Part shown: piece after piece, positions 18,468 to 28,976 of the stretch
Layout of the letters: each line of letters opens with the position of its first letter
Position numbering within the stretch: the stretch's first letter is position 1
From: Agrococcus sp. SL85
GTDB lineage: Bacteria; Actinomycetota; Actinomycetes; Actinomycetales; Microbacteriaceae
Direction of reading: 5' to 3'
DNA length: 64,000 nt
Assembly: GCF_026625845.1 (NCBI RefSeq)
Contig: NZ_CP113066.1
Coordinates: 186,001-250,000, forward strand
Notes under the pieces: generated by a model
Seen by the model: only the letters and a program-made list of their open reading frames with translations
What the model was told of the DNA's origin: nothing
Databases searched by the model: none
Translations under genes and position numbers: made by a program

Positions 18468-18474
18468 GGGCCCG

Positions 18475-18541
18475 CGGCCGTCCGCCGCGCGCGGCGGTCA
18501 GGCGGGCCTCGGCCGTCCGCCGCGCGCGGCGGTCAGGCGGC
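18475..18541. terminator. Tandem duplicated palindrome between cofD and cofC
   Basis: Two near-identical 32-base units start at 18475 and 18510 (period 35). Each contains the perfect 16-base palindrome CCGCCGCGCGCGGCGG. The pair sits between convergent genes and probably terminates both. The cofC stop codon (18533-18535) lies inside the second unit. Confidence 0.7.
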
Positions 18542-19146
18542 GTCGGTGACGTGCGCGCCGGCGAGCACGGCGCGCGTGTGGGCGCCGACGCCGAGGTCGA
18601 GCGCCACGTGCAGGTCGGCGAGGCCTCGTCGACGTCGACCCGCAGCCCCGAGGCGGCCGGGATCGGCAGCGCCACGTGCCCCTCGGCGCGGTGCCTGGCG
18701 GCCGAGCCCTCGCCGAAGCGCGGCCGCAGCGCATCCGCCCGCAGGGCCGCGAGCATCGTCGTGCCCGTCGCGAGGGCGTCCGGCACGAACGAGCGGTGCT
18801 CCTCGGCCGCGAGCTCGAGCGCCTGGCCGAGGGCGTCGGGCGTGAGCGCCGGCAGGTCGCCCAGCACGACCGCGGCCGGCGCCTCGGGCGCGAGCGTCGC
18901 GAGGCCCGCCTCGATCGCGGGGCGGAGGCCCGCCTCCGGATCGGCGACGACCTCGACGCCGTCGAGCCCGGCGGTCACCGCGTCGTCGCCGGTCACGACC
19001 ACGACGCGCTCCACCGCCTCGCACGCGAGGGCCGCGGCGATCGCGTCGCGCGCGAAGGCGACGGCGAGCGCGGCGCGGGCGTCGCCCGCGTCGAGGCGCG
19101 ACTTGCCGGCCTGGCCCTTCACGGGGAGCACGACCGTCCAGCGCAT
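18533..19146 (-). CDS. cofC: 2-phospho-L-lactate (or PEP) guanylyltransferase CofC/FbiD (apparent frameshift)
   Basis: Activates 2-phospho-L-lactate or phosphoenolpyruvate with GTP for CofD. 203 residues after correction. N-terminus WTVVLPVKGQAGKSRLD is the nucleotide-binding start; EVVADPEAGLRPAIEAGL and AAVVLGDLPALTPDAL follow. At 18621-18626 the plus strand reads AGGCCT where AGCT restores the frame, giving RVDVDELADLHVALDLGVG and the stop at 18533. A single missing base nearby would also restore frame but gives a less typical sequence. ATG at 19146 with TAGGCT six bases upstream suggests a leaderless transcript separate from the operon that ends at 19507. Confidence 0.87.
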
Positions 19147-19506
19147 GCCGCCAGCCTACGACGGCGGAGCGCGGCCGCCGGACGCGCGGCGCCCCGTCGC
19201 GTCGGGGCTCGAGGTCGCGCTCGATCGGGCTGCGCGGGCAGCGAGGCGCACTGTGCGGCTCGCGCGCCGCTCTGCCCCATCGAGCGCGGCGGCAGCCGGC
19301 GCGCGCCGCCGGGACGGACACGCGGCGAGGCCCGTCCGCGCCGGTCGCGCTCGATCGGGCTGCGCGGGCAGCGAGGCGCACTGTGCGGCTCGCGCGCCGC
19401 TCTGCCCCATCGAGCGCGGCGGCAGTCGGCGCGAGCCGTCGGGACGGACACGCGGCGGGGGCCGGCGCGAGCCGGCGGGACGCGCGGCGAGGCCCGTCCG
19501 CGCCGG
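19147..19506. repeat. Gene-free gap with two copies of a 130-bp unit
   Basis: No gene is seen in these 360 bases. Two nearly identical ~80-base blocks at about 19215-19293 and 19345-19423 are spaced 130 bp apart. In each, outer arms (19218-19236 with 19268-19286; 19348-19366 with 19398-19416) form an imperfect 19-bp inverted repeat starting CGCTCGAT and ending ATCGAGCG, the same type as the element at 8.9 kb. The linking part carries GGGACGGACACGCGGC, repeated again near 19440. The right edge may terminate the transglutaminase operon. Confidence 0.75.
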
Positions 19507-21784
19507 TCAGCGCTCGTCGCGCTCGCGCGCGACGACGCCCAGCAGCGACGGCGGCAGCAGCAGCGCGAGCGCCCGCCGCCACGGCGGCGCAGTGTCGAGC
19601 AGGGCCTCGCGCACCCCCTGCACGTCGCCCTCGAAGCGGCCGTCCCTCGGCCCCTCGGCGAAGGCGGCGCGCTCCGCGGCGAGCTTCACGCGCTCGGCCG
19701 CGGGGGTCAGCGGCTCGCCCGTGCGCCGCTCGATCGCGGCCGCGACGTCGCCGGCGGTCGCCGACGCCGGCAGCCGCACGCCGAGGTCGGCGAGCGTCGC
19801 CCGCAGGCTCGTGCCAGGCGCCCGGCGGACCGCGCCGCAGCCGCACCCGCCGCTGCACGAGCCGCACCGCCCACGGGGCGAGCACGAGCGCGATCGCCGC
19901 GAGCCACGCGAGCAGCGACAGCAGCGCCTCGGGGTCGAGGCGCGGGCCGGCGCCAGCACCGCCCGGCTCCGCGCCCGGCGAGGCCGGCACCGAGGCGCTC
20001 GGCCGCGGGCTGTCGGACGGGGCGGCGGAGTCGGAGGGCGTGGGGCTCGGCGTCGGCGGCTCGTCGGTCGGCGTGGGCGTCGGCGTCGGGCTCGGCGTCA
20101 CCTGATCGCCCTCGGGGCTCACCGACCCCGTGCCCGCGCCCGGGGTGGTCTCCACCCGCACCCACCCTGCGCCGTCGACCCACGCCTCCGCCCACGCGTG
20201 CATCTCGTTCGTCGACACGGCCCATCCGCCCCGGATCTCGGCGCCCGGCAGGAAGCCGACGACCACCCGCGACGCGACGCCCGCGCCGCGCAGCAGCGCG
20301 GAGGTGGCGCTCGCGTAGTGGACGCAGTAGCCGCTGCGCGTGTCGAGGAAGCCCTCGAGCGCCGCCCAGCCGTCGCCGCCCGCGCCAGCGAAGCCGGGCA
20401 GGTCGAGCTGCTCGGAGTACTCCCAGAGGCCGCTCGTCATGTACTCGTGCACCGCGAGGACGCGGTCGCGCGCATCCATGCCGTCGTCGACGAGCGCGGC
20501 GCCCTGCGCGCCGATGCCCGCGGCGGCCTCCGGCAGCGCGAGCGCGTCGTCGTGGCCCGTCGAGCCGACGCCCGCGGGCAGCTCCTCGAGCGCGCCGATG
20601 CGCGTGCCGCTCGCCGAGTACTCGAGGCCCGAGGTGTCGAGGCCGTTCTCGAGGCGCAGGGCGTCGTTCGCGACGTCCCAGGTCGCGCCGCGGGGCGCCG
20701 TCACGCCGACCGCGCGCTCGGGCACCGGCAGCGACTCGGCCCGCACGTCCGACATCCGGATCGTCGAGCGCACGATCGTGCCGGCGTCCGCGCCCTCCAC
20801 GAGCACGCCCGGCGCGCCCGCCTCGGGCGCGACGCTCTCGAAGCCCGCGGCGCCCGCGAGGGGCAGCGTCATGAGGCGCGTGACGACGGGCTCGCCGTCG
20901 GAGGTGGAGTAGGTGTAGACCGGGCGCGCCTCGGGCCTGCGGAGCTCGTCGCCCAGGTCGATGTCGGTGCGCAGCACCGGCGTCACGGGGCGGAAGAGCT
21001 CCTCGATCGTCGGCAGGTCGATGTCGGCCTCGCGCGGGCTCGGCGCCACGAGCGGGAGCGCGGCGGCGGCGACGCTCGCGGCGGCGACGAGCGCGAGCGC
21101 GCGCCCGACCCCGCGGCCGAGGTCGAGCCGCTCGTCGATCGTCGGCGCCGCGAGCACGAGCGCCGAGACGACGGCACCCGGCACGAGGTGCCACGTGGGC
21201 GCGTCCACGCGGAACGCGAGCGGCACGACCACGGGGAGCGCGGCGAAGAGGATCGCGACGGCGGGCACGCGGAGGGCGTGGCCCAGCAGGTCGACGTTGA
21301 CGGCGAGGATCGCGGCGGCCGCGACCGCGACCGCGAGCACGGGCGCATCGATCGGGATGGGGGTCGCGAGCGCCCAGGCGATCGCCTCGATGCCGTCGGC
21401 GAGCACGTCGAGCGACGCGGGCACCGCGGAGGGCAGCGGCACGATGCCGAGCACGGTGTGCTCGGGCCCCCCGGCGAGCGCCGTGACCCACCAGGCGGCG
21501 ACGAGCGCCGCGGCGGCCGTGCCCGCGAAGGCCGAGAGCGCCTGCCGCACGAACCAGGCGGCGAGAGCGACCGAGAGCGCCGCGGCGATGCCGAGCGGCA
21601 GCCACTCGGGCTCGAGCACGGAGCGCGTGGACCACAGCCACGCGATCGGCAGCACCGCGAGCGCGATCGTCTCGATGGGGCCGGCGCCGCCGAGCCGTCG
21701 CCGCTCGCGGCGCGCCTCGGCCCGCACCTCGGCCCGTTCCGCCGCGCGATCGGCGTCGCGGCGGCGCTCCTCGACGCCGGTCAC
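19507..21784 (-). CDS. TgpA-type transglutaminase-like membrane protein (apparent frameshift)
   Basis: Large membrane protein, 758 residues after correction. About six transmembrane helices fill the first ~230 residues. An extracytoplasmic linker and a transglutaminase-like core at about 480-560 follow, with catalytic Cys in TRSGYCVHYASATSALLRG and His in TNEMHAWAEAWVDGAGW. Then come a Pro/Thr/Ser-rich linker, a last helix (about 640-660) and a cytoplasmic tail. At 19806-19807 (plus strand CAGGCTCG) one extra base breaks the tail; with AGCT restored it reads AWHELRATLADLG. GTG at 21784 overlaps the DUF58 stop (GTGA). The MoxR-DUF58-transglutaminase set is a widespread trio, probably acting in envelope protein assembly, though its exact job is unknown. 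Confidence 0.88.
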
Positions 21785-22899
21785 GAGAGCTCCCTCGCGG
21801 GCCCCACGCCGTCGATCCACCGGCGCACGCGCACGCGCGAGCCGGGCGACACGGCGCGGGCGGCCGCCCACGGGTCGGCGACGAGCCACAGGGTGGAGCC
21901 GGGCGCGAGCGTCCAGCGCTCGGGCGCCGACTCCTGCAGCGCCACGACGTGCGCCGGCACGGCCTCCTCGGTGCCGGGCCGCTCCGCGGGCGCCGCCGGG
22001 GAGGCCGCCATCGTCGCGAAGGCCGCGAGCGCCGCGTCGCGGTCGCGCCACATGACGGGCCCCTGCGCGGCTGCGCCGATGCTCGGCGCGCCCGTCTCGC
22101 GCACGACGACGGCCCCGTCCCGGCCCGCGAGCGAGCGCACGATCGAGCACGCCGCGCGCGCGAGCCGGTCCTCGGCCTCGCGACCGAGGCCCTCGGCGAG
22201 CGCCGTCGCGACGACGACGACGTGGTCGTCGACCGCCGGGTTCGACTCCTGCCGCACCATGAGCTGCCCGCGCTTCGCGCTCTGCCGCCAGTGCACGCGC
22301 CGGCGCGGATCGCCGGGCCGCCACTCGCGCACCATCGCGTCGACGCTGTCGGCGGTGCGGGAGCGCGCCTCCCTGCCGGAGTCGCGGTCGGAGCGCAGCG
22401 TCGCGGGGGCGACGTCGAGCGTCGCGGGGCCGACGACGAGGCTCGCGCCCGGATCGACGGTGCGGATGGTGCGCACGACGCGGAAGGGGTCGAGCGCGAC
22501 GACGTCGACGGGCGCGAGCCGCCACCGGCCGCGGGGCTGCTCGCCGAGCGGCACCTCGGCGCGGCCCGCGTCGTCGAGGTGCCCCTCGAGCAGCAGCGAG
22601 CGGTCGTCACCGGGTCCGTGCGTGCTCCAGCGGGCGCGCGCGTGCCGGGCGTCGCCGACGATCCGGATCGTCGCGCCCTGCCCCTCCTCCACGACGCCCG
22701 GCACGCCCAGGCGGACGCGGCCCGCGGGCTCGAGCGCCCACCACCAGCCGAGCGCGACGACGCCGAGGCACAGCGCCGCGGGCACGAGGAGCATCCCCTG
22801 CCGCTCCCAGTAGGCCGCGAGCAGGAGCCCGAGGCCCGCGAGCGCGAGCATGACCCCGCGGCCCGTGGGGCGCGCTCGGGGGCGCTCGCGGCGGGCCAT
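21781..22899 (-). CDS. DUF58 domain membrane protein
   Basis: Protein of 372 residues with two N-terminal transmembrane helices (about 17-30 and 36-58) and the DUF58 region toward the C-terminus. The diagnostic block is VREWRPGDPRRRVHWRQSAK (about 210-230), followed by LMVRQESNP. The fold is von Willebrand factor A-like, and partners are MoxR AAA+ ATPases, as here. Function is chaperone-like or assembly-related by family inference. ATG at 22899 overlaps the moxR stop (ATGA); its stop overlaps the transglutaminase GTG. Confidence 0.9.
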   Translation of the reverse strand: MARRERPRARPTGRGVMLALAGLGLLLAAYWERQGMLLVPAALCLGVVALGWWWALEPAGRVRLGVPGVVEEGQGATIRIVGDARHARARWSTHGPGDDRSLLLEGHLDDAGRAEVPLGEQPRGRWRLAPVDVVALDPFRVVRTIRTVDPGASLVVGPATLDVAPATLRSDRDSGREARSRTADSVDAMVREWRPGDPRRRVHWRQSAKRGQLMVRQESNPAVDDHVVVVATALAEGLGREAEDRLARAACSIVRSLAGRDGAVVVRETGAPSIGAAAQGPVMWRDRDAALAAFATMAASPAAPAERPGTEEAVPAHVVALQESAPERWTLAPGSTLWLVADPWAAARAVSPGSRVRVRRWIDGVGPARELS

Positions 22900-23874
22900 C
22901 AGCGCATGACGGGGGCGACGGTCTGCGCGAGCGCGTGCGCGACGATGCGGCGCGCGTCGTCGTGGCGCGCCTGCGGGTCGTGCAGCACGAGGTGGTGCGG
23001 GAGCACCGCGGCGGCGAGCTCCTTCACGTCGTCGGGCGAGAGCCAGTCGCGCCCGGCGAGGTGCGCGCGGGCCTTCGCGGCGCGCACGAGCCTGCAGGGT
23101 GGCGCGGGGGCTCGCGCCCAGGCGCACCTCCGGGTGCTCGCGCGTGGCGCGCGCGATGCGCACGGCGTAGCGCTCGACGAGCTCGTGGGCGCGCACCTCG
23201 TGCGCGGCGTCGATCTCGGCGCGGAAGCTCGCCTCGTCGGTCACGGCGCGCACCGCATCGAGCGGCTGCGCGGTCTCGCGCGCCTGCACCATCGCGAGCT
23301 CCGCGTCGAGGTCGGGGTAGCCGAGCTCGAGCCGCGCCATGAAGCGGTCGCGCTGCGCCTCCGGGAGCGCGAAAGTGCCCTCCATGTCGATCGGGTTCTG
23401 CGTCGCGACCACGAGGAAGGGCGTGGGGAGGCGGTGGGTGACGCCGTCGACGGTCACCTGCCCCTCCGCCATGCACTCGAGCAGCGCCGCCTGCGTCTTG
23501 GGGCTCGCGCGGTTGATCTCGTCGGCGATCACGATGTTCGCGAAGACGGGCCCGGGCTGGAAGCGCAGCTCGCCCGAGTGCGGGTCGAGCATCGACAGGC
23601 CCGTGATGTCGGAGGGCAGGAGGTCCGGCGTGCACTGGATGCGGCGCACCGTGCCGCCGATCGCGGCGGCGAAGGCGCGCGCGAGCTGCGTCTTGCCGAC
23701 GCCGGGCACGTCCTCGAGCAGCACGTGGCCCTCGGCGAGCAGCACCGTGAGCACCGTGCGGATCTCGCCCTGCTTGCCGGCGATGACGCTGCCGACGGCC
23801 TCCTCGATGCGCGCGAGGGCCTCCGGCGCCCCGGGCTCGTCGGTCGCGAGCCCCGTGCGTCGCTCAGCCTCCAT
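22899..23874 (-). CDS. MoxR-type AAA+ ATPase (apparent frameshift)
   Basis: AAA+ ATPase of 324 residues after correction. Walker [18 protein letters not shown] (about 53-69), Walker B and sensor in [20 protein letters not shown], and [20 protein letters not shown] are all MoxR hallmarks. Near the C-terminus the plus strand has GAGCCTGCAG (23088-23097) where GAGCTGCAG is expected; corrected, the protein reads [20 protein letters not shown] and ends PVMR. ATG at 23874 is preceded by GGAGGA. The start overlaps the end of cofE. It works with the DUF58 and transglutaminase proteins downstream. Confidence 0.9.
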
Positions 23875-24655
23875 GGCGTCCTCCAGCCTCGGCGATCCCC
23901 TCGATGCGACCGGCCTCGCGGCCCGCCCGGTAGGCCTCGTCGCTGCCGAGCCGGAACATGTCGTCCCCGGATCGTCGCACGAGGCGGCTGGCTCCCGGCT
24001 CCGTGAGGTCCCCGACGTGGCGGCCGAGGCCGCGCACGAGCACCGCGGGCACGCCATCGGCCTTGCCCGCGACGAGGTCGGCAGCCGCCGCGATCTCGTC
24101 GGCGATCGCAGGGGCGGTCACGACGAGCGGTCGCCCGCCCGCGTCGAGCTGGCCCGCGAGCGGCTCGAGCACGCGCACGCCCGCCGCGCCGATCGCGACG
24201 TCGGTCTGGCCGACGCGCCACGCACGGCCGAGGGTGTCGGAGACGACCACGCCGAGCGCCACGCCGAACCGCTCGCGCAGGTGCGTGGCGATCGCGAGCG
24301 CGGAGGCGTCGGAGTCGATCGGCAGCAGCAGGATCGTGCCGTCGTCGGTGTTCGAGGCGTCGACGCCCGCGGCGGCGAGCACGAGGCCCGTGCGGTGCTC
24401 GACGATGCGGGTGATGCCGCCGGGGTGCGCGCGGCTCGCGACGAGCCGCACCGATTCCTCGGTGATCGCCTGCTCGCGCTCGTCGGCGGGGCGCACGCGG
24501 CCCTCGGCCTTCGAGACGACCTTGCTCGTGACGACGAGGATGTCGCCCTCGCGCGGGCCGTGCGGGGCGAGCGCGTCGGCGAGGATGCCCGGGAGGTCGT
24601 CGCCCGGCCGGACCTCGCGGATCCCCCGGAGCGCGACGAGCTCGAGGTCGCTCAT
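23864..24655 (-). CDS. cofE: Coenzyme F420-0:L-glutamate ligase (CofE)
   Basis: GTP-dependent ligase adding glutamate to F420-0, then gamma-linked glutamates. It has 263 residues, the length of stand-alone CofE rather than the two-domain mycobacterial FbiB. Blocks: [59 protein letters not shown] (metal/GTP site). It lacks the nitroreductase-like C-terminal domain that reduces dehydro-F420-0 in FbiB, so another protein may supply that. ATG at 24655 overlaps coaD (ATGA), and its end overlaps moxR by 11 bases. Confidence 0.93.
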   Translation of the reverse strand: MSDLELVALRGIREVRPGDDLPGILADALAPHGPREGDILVVTSKVVSKAEGRVRPADEREQAITEESVRLVASRAHPGGITRIVEHRTGLVLAAAGVDASNTDDGTILLLPIDSDASALAIATHLRERFGVALGVVVSDTLGRAWRVGQTDVAIGAAGVRVLEPLAGQLDAGGRPLVVTAPAIADEIAAAADLVAGKADGVPAVLVRGLGRHVGDLTEPGASRLVRRSGDDMFRLGSDEAYRAGREAGRIEGIAEAGGRHGG

Positions 24656-25137
24656 CGCGACTGGAGGAAGGTGGCGACCGCCCGCGGCACGTAGGGGCTG
24701 ATGTCGCCGCCCAGCTCCGAGACCTGGCGCACGAGGCTCGAGGAGACGTGCGCGTTCTCGGGGTCGGGGAGCATGAAGATCGTCTCGACGCCCGCGAGGT
24801 TGCGGTTGACGATCGACATGGGCGTCTCGTACTGCAGGTCGGTGCTCGAGCGGATGCCCTTCACGAGCACCTCGGCGCCGACCTGCTGGCAGTAGTCGAC
24901 GAGCAGGCCCATCGACCAGTTGGCGATCCGGATGGCGGCGCCCTCGATGCGCGCCTCCTCGATCGAGCGCTCGATGAGCGCCTCGCGCTCGGGCACCGGC
25001 AGGAAGGCGCGCTTGCCCGGGTTGTGCGTGACGACGACGTGCACCTCGTCGAAGATGCGGGCCGCGCGCGCGATGACGTCCAGGTGCCCCAGGGTGACGG
25101 GGTCGAACGAACCGGGCACGACGGCGATGCGAGGCAT
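24652..25137 (-). CDS. coaD: Phosphopantetheine adenylyltransferase
   Basis: Transfers AMP from ATP to 4'-phosphopantetheine, the penultimate step of coenzyme A synthesis. It has 161 residues, as usual. The nucleotidyl-transferase motif is in [20 protein letters not shown] (T/HxGH form), and the later ISSS-type loop appears as [18 protein letters not shown] at 25137 with TAGGCT six bases before it gives a leaderless promoter that probably drives the whole coaD-cofE-moxR-DUF58-transglutaminase operon. Confidence 0.96.
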   Translation of the reverse strand: MPRIAVVPGSFDPVTLGHLDVIARAARIFDEVHVVVTHNPGKRAFLPVPEREALIERSIEEARIEGAAIRIANWSMGLLVDYCQQVGAEVLVKGIRSSTDLQYETPMSIVNRNLAGVETIFMLPDPENAHVSSSLVRQVSELGGDISPYVPRAVATFLQSR

Positions 25138-25634
25138 GCTCCCAGCCTATCGGCCCGGTTCGGCGGCCTCTCCCCCGGCTCCCAGGCGGGCCTCCCGCTC
25201 GGCCCGGGCCGCCCGTCCTCCGGGTGTGGTCACCTCGTGCCCCTGCAGCGCCGGTGGGGGGGCACTTCCTGACCACAGCACCGACCCGCACGGGCGGGTG
25301 TGGTCGCTCCGCGCCCTCTCCGCACCGGCGGGAGGGCACCTCCTGACCACAGCACCCACCCGCACGGGCGGGTGTGGTCGCTCCGCGCCCTCTCCGCACC
25401 GGCGGGAGGGCACCTCCTGACCACAGCACCCACCCGCACGGGCGGGTGTGGTCGCTCCGCGCCCTCTCCGCAGCGACGGGAGGGCACCTCCTGACCACAG
25501 CACCGAACCGCACGGGCGGGTGTGGTCGCTCCGCGCCCTCTCTGCGCCGGTGGGAGGGCACCTCCTGACCACAGCACCGACCCCGGCCAGGGCGAGTGCG
25601 CGGACGGGCGTGGTCGCGGAGCGGGCCCGGACGC
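25138..25634. repeat. Gene-free gap with five 74-bp tandem hairpin units
   Basis: No gene is supported in these 497 bases. TGTGGTC occurs at 25225, 25299, 25373, 25447 and 25521 (period exactly 74), and GACCACA at 25271, 25345, 25419, 25493 and 25567. Each GACCACA...TGTGGTC pair brackets a 35-base hairpin with CACCCGC and GCGGGTG inside. A degenerate sixth half occurs near 25609. Every unit also has one short open frame on the plus strand, which I read as chance. The array separates the recG 3' end from the coaD promoter (TAGGCT, 25144-25149 on the minus strand). Confidence 0.88.
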
Positions 25635-27815
25635 TCAGGCGGTGACGAGCGCGGCGCGGGCGTCGGGGTCGAGCCGCTCGTGCACCGCATGCCGGAGGAC
25701 CGGGTGGCGCTCGAGGGCCGGGTCGGCGTCGAGCACGGCACGGGCCGCGGCGCGCGCGGCCTCGATGATCGTGCCGTCGCGGGCGACGCGCAGCACGCGC
25801 AGGCCGCTGCGGGCGCCCGACTGCGCGCTGCCGAGCACGTCGCCCTCGCCGCGCTGCTCGAGGTCGACCTCGGCGAGCGCGAAGCCGTCGAGCGTCGAGG
25901 CGACGGCGTCGAGCCGCTCGCGGGCGGGCGAGAGCGCGTCGGCGTCGGTCACGAGCATGCACAGGCCCGGGTGCTCGCCGCGGCCCACGCGGCCGCGCAG
26001 CTGGTGCAGCTGCGAGACGCCGAAGCGATCGGCCGAGAGCACGACCATCATCGTCGCGTTCGGCACGTCGACGCCCACCTCGATGACGGTCGTGGCGACC
26101 ACGACGTCGACCTCGCGGGCGGCGACGGCGCGCATCACCGCATCCTTCTCGTCGGTGGACATCGCGCCCGTGAGCGCGGCGATGCGCCGGCCCGCGAGCG
26201 CCGGCACGTGCGCGAGCCGGCGGACCGTGGTCTCGACGTCGTCGATCGGCGGCTTGGGCGTGCCGTCGTCGTCCTCGGGCGCCTCGATGCCCTCGAGCTC
26301 GCCCGGCGAGATCGCGGGGCAGACGACGAAGGCCTGGCGGCCGGCCGCGAGCTCCTCGCCCATCCGCTCCCACACGCGCAGGAACAGCTGCATGTCCTGC
26401 GCCCGGTCGACGACGAACGAGCGGATGGGGCTGCGGCCGGCGGGCAGCGTGCGGATGGTGGAGACGTCGAGGTCGCCGAAGGCGGTCATCGCGATGGTGC
26501 GCGGGATGGGCGTGGCCGTGAGCACGAGCGTGTGCGGGTGCACGCCCTTCGCCCGCAGGGCCTCCCGCTGCGCGACGCCGAAGCGGTGCTGCTCGTCGAC
26601 GACCACGAGGGCGAGCTCGGCGAAGGTCGTGCGCTCCGAGAGCAGCGCGTGCGTGCCGACGACGATGCGGGCCTCCCCCGCCGCGATGCGCAGGAGCGCG
26701 CGCTTGCGCTCGGCGGCCGGCAGCTGCCCGGTGAGGAGGGTGGGGCGCAGCTCGGCCGCGAGCTCGGGCCCGAGGGATCGCGTGATCGAGCGCAGGTGCT
26801 GCACGGCGAGCACCTCGGTGGGCGCGAGCAGCGCCGCCTGCCCGCCCGACTCGGCGACGGCGAGCATCGCGCGCGTCGCGACGACGGTCTTGCCGGAGCC
26901 GACCTCGCCCTGCACGAGCCGGTGCATCGCGGTGCCCGAGGCGAGGTCGGCGAGGATCGCCTCGCCCGTCGCCGCCTGGTCGTCGGTGAGCGGCCACGGC
27001 AGGCCCGCGTCGAAGCGCTCGAGCAGCGCGCCGGGCTCGCGCGGGCGGGTCTCGAGCGAGTCGAACCAGTCGCGCGTCGCGAGCAGGTACGTCTGCAGCA
27101 GGAAGGCCTCGTGCCAGGCGAGGGCGTGCCGGGAGCGGAAGGCGTCGCGCTCCTCGGCGGGCTGGTGCGCGGTGCGGAGCGCCTCGCCGAGCGGCAGCAC
27201 GCCGTGCTCGCGCCGCACGTCGTCGGGCACCGCATCCGGTACGGGCCCCAGCCCGTCGAGCGCGATCGCGATCGCGCCCTGCAGCTGCTTCGTCGTCACC
27301 TGCGCGGTCGCGGGATAGATCGGGATGGGCGTGGCCGCCCACGCCTCGGCGTCGACGCCGGCCTCGTCGTCGAAGGGCTCGTAGAGCGGATGCGCGAGCT
27401 GCCGTCGGTCGCGGTAGATGCCGACGGTGCCGGAGAAGAGGGCGGTGACGCCCTGGTGGAGCGTGCCCGTGACCCACGACTGGCTGAAGAACGCCAGGTC
27501 GATCGAGCTCTGGCCGTCGGTGATCGTGACGGTCGTGAGGGTCTTGGGGCGGCCGCGGCCGTCGCGGCCCGCGAGCTGGCGCGTCTCGACCGACTGCACC
27601 CTCGCGACGACGGTGACGTGCTCGCCGGGCACGAGGCTCGCGAGCGGCGTGAGCTCGCCGCGCTTCGCGTATCGGCGCGGCAGGTGCCAGAGCAGGTCGC
27701 CGACGGTCTCCATGCCGAATGCCTTGTGCAGCTTCGTGGCGAGCGGCTTCGTGAGGATGCGCTCGAGCGGTCGACGCATGCCCTCCGCGAGGGCGCCCGC
27801 TGCCTGGTCCGCCAC
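25635..27815 (-). CDS. recG: ATP-dependent DNA helicase RecG
   Basis: Branch-migration and fork-regression helicase of 726 residues. The wedge (OB-fold) domain comes first ([18 protein letters not shown]), then the SF2 core: motif [16 protein letters not shown], motif [18 protein letters not shown] (DEQH, typical of RecG), TATPIPRT, and motif [18 protein letters not shown] at 27815 is preferred because TAGCCT lies exactly six bases upstream. It is monocistronic, followed by the 74-bp hairpin array. Confidence 0.96.
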   Translation of the reverse strand: MADQAAGALAEGMRRPLERILTKPLATKLHKAFGMETVGDLLWHLPRRYAKRGELTPLASLVPGEHVTVVARVQSVETRQLAGRDGRGRPKTLTTVTITDGQSSIDLAFFSQSWVTGTLHQGVTALFSGTVGIYRDRRQLAHPLYEPFDDEAGVDAEAWAATPIPIYPATAQVTTKQLQGAIAIALDGLGPVPDAVPDDVRREHGVLPLGEALRTAHQPAEERDAFRSRHALAWHEAFLLQTYLLATRDWFDSLETRPREPGALLERFDAGLPWPLTDDQAATGEAILADLASGTAMHRLVQGEVGSGKTVVATRAMLAVAESGGQAALLAPTEVLAVQHLRSITRSLGPELAAELRPTLLTGQLPAAERKRALLRIAAGEARIVVGTHALLSERTTFAELALVVVDEQHRFGVAQREALRAKGVHPHTLVLTATPIPRTIAMTAFGDLDVSTIRTLPAGRSPIRSFVVDRAQDMQLFLRVWERMGEELAAGRQAFVVCPAISPGELEGIEAPEDDDGTPKPPIDDVETTVRRLAHVPALAGRRIAALTGAMSTDEKDAVMRAVAAREVDVVVATTVIEVGVDVPNATMMVVLSADRFGVSQLHQLRGRVGRGEHPGLCMLVTDADALSPARERLDAVASTLDGFALAEVDLEQRGEGDVLGSAQSGARSGLRVLRVARDGTIIEAARAAARAVLDADPALERHPVLRHAVHERLDPDARAALVTA

Positions 27816-27879
27816 GCCCCCAGGCTATGCCGTGCCGCCCACGCGGCTCCTCCGGCGCCGCCACTGCCAGGATGGAGCC

Positions 27880-28503
27880 ATGACGCGCATCATCGCCGGG
27901 CTCGCGGGCGGCGTCCGCCTCCGCGTGCCCCTCGCGGGCACCCGCCCCACGTCGGAGCGCGTCCGCGAGGCGCTCTTCGGCGCCCTCGATGCGCGCGGCC
28001 TCTGCGACGGCGCGCGGGTGCTCGACCTCTACGCGGGCTCCGGCGCGCTCGGCCTCGAGGCCGCGAGCCGCGGCGCGGAGTCGGTGGTGCTCGTCGAGCG
28101 CGACCGCGCGGCCGCGAAGGTCGCCGAGCGCAACGCCGAGGCCGTCGCGCAGGCGGGCGCGGTCCGCGCCCTCGTCGAGGCGGTCGCGGTCGCGCCCTTC
28201 CTCGCGCGCACGGGGCGCCGCTTCGACCTCGTGCTCGTCGACCCTCCCTACGACCTCCCGCAGGCCGAGCTCGAGGGGGCGCTCGCCGCCCTCGCGCCCG
28301 CGCTCGACCACCCGGCGACGGTCGTGGTGGAGCGCTCGCGACGCTCGGCGCCGCTCGCCCTGCCGGGCGACCTGGAGGTCGAGCGCGAGAAGGCCTACGG
28401 CGACACGATCGTGCTCTCCCTCGCCACCCGCGGCACGGCGCGCGACGCCGATCCCGTCGCCGCGGCCGAGACGCCGCCGGCGGCCGAGGCGGGCGCACCG
28501 TGA
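27880..28503 (+). CDS. rsmD: 16S rRNA (guanine966-N2)-methyltransferase RsmD
   Basis: SAM-dependent methyltransferase of 207 residues modifying G966 of 16S rRNA in the small subunit. N-terminus MTRIIAGLAGGVRLRVP and GTRPTSERVREALFGAL are family blocks; the SAM motif is VLDLYAGSGALGLEAASRGA; the catalytic DPPY is in VLVDPPYDLP. The C-terminus has a longer Ala/Pro tail than usual. ATG at 27880 with CAGGAT six bases upstream. It overlaps the following GNAT gene by GTGA. In many actinobacteria rsmD sits next to coaD and recG, as here. Confidence 0.95.
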   Translation: MTRIIAGLAGGVRLRVPLAGTRPTSERVREALFGALDARGLCDGARVLDLYAGSGALGLEAASRGAESVVLVERDRAAAKVAERNAEAVAQAGAVRALVEAVAVAPFLARTGRRFDLVLVDPPYDLPQAELEGALAALAPALDHPATVVVERSRRSAPLALPGDLEVEREKAYGDTIVLSLATRGTARDADPVAAAETPPAAEAGAP

Positions 28504-28976
28504 CCGGCCTCGTCGTCGAGCGCGCCGACTTCGCCGAGCCGGCGCTCCTCGCGTTCCTGCAGGCGCACCTCGACGACATGGCGCCGACCGCGCCCCCGGA
28601 GAGCCAGCACGCGCTCGACGCGCGCGAGCTGCAGGCGCCCGGCGTGCGCCTGTGGGTGGCCCGCAGCGGCGGCCGGATCGTCGGCACCGTGGCGCTCGCC
28701 GCCCTCGAGCCCGCGCACGAGGAGCTGAAGAGCATGCGCACCGACCCTGCGCTGCGCGGCGCGGGCGTGGGATCGCGCATGCTGCGGCACGCCCTCGACG
28801 ACGCCGCCTCCCGCGGCATCGCGAGGATCTCGCTCGAGACCGGCGCGCAGGACTTCTTCGCGCCCGCACGCGCGCTCTACGCGACGCACGGCTTCGCCCC
28901 CTGCCCGCCCTTCGGCGACTACTGGGACGACCCGCTCAGCGCGTTCATGACCCGCGAGCTCGCGCCCGGCGCCTAG
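28500..28976 (+). CDS. GNAT family N-acetyltransferase
   Basis: Acetyltransferase of 158 residues. The acetyl-CoA loop is in MRTDPALRGAGVGSRMLRHA, followed by ISLETGAQDFFAPARALYAT and HGFAPCPPFGDYWDDPLSAF, close to the small YjgM/ElaA-like amino-acid acetyltransferase pattern. Substrate unknown. GTG at 28500 overlaps the rsmD stop (GTGA), so both are expressed together. It ends four bases into the corrected end of the convergent thiL. Confidence 0.88.
   Translation: MTGLVVERADFAEPALLAFLQAHLDDMAPTAPPESQHALDARELQAPGVRLWVARSGGRIVGTVALAALEPAHEELKSMRTDPALRGAGVGSRMLRHALDDAASRGIARISLETGAQDFFAPARALYATHGFAPCPPFGDYWDDPLSAFMTRELAPGA

Noticed and set aside
17627..22813. A 1728-codon open frame on the plus strand
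   Set aside because: It runs across cofD, the cofC/transglutaminase region and DUF58 in the wrong frame or strand and is made of Arg/Ala/Pro-rich low-complexity sequence, as expected where third-position G/C removes stop codons.
25300..25645. Four nearly identical ~64-codon plus-strand genes at 74-bp steps
   Set aside because: 74 is not a multiple of three, so the frames overlap one another; each merely starts at the same ATG-like point of the repeat. No ribosome site or sensible protein.
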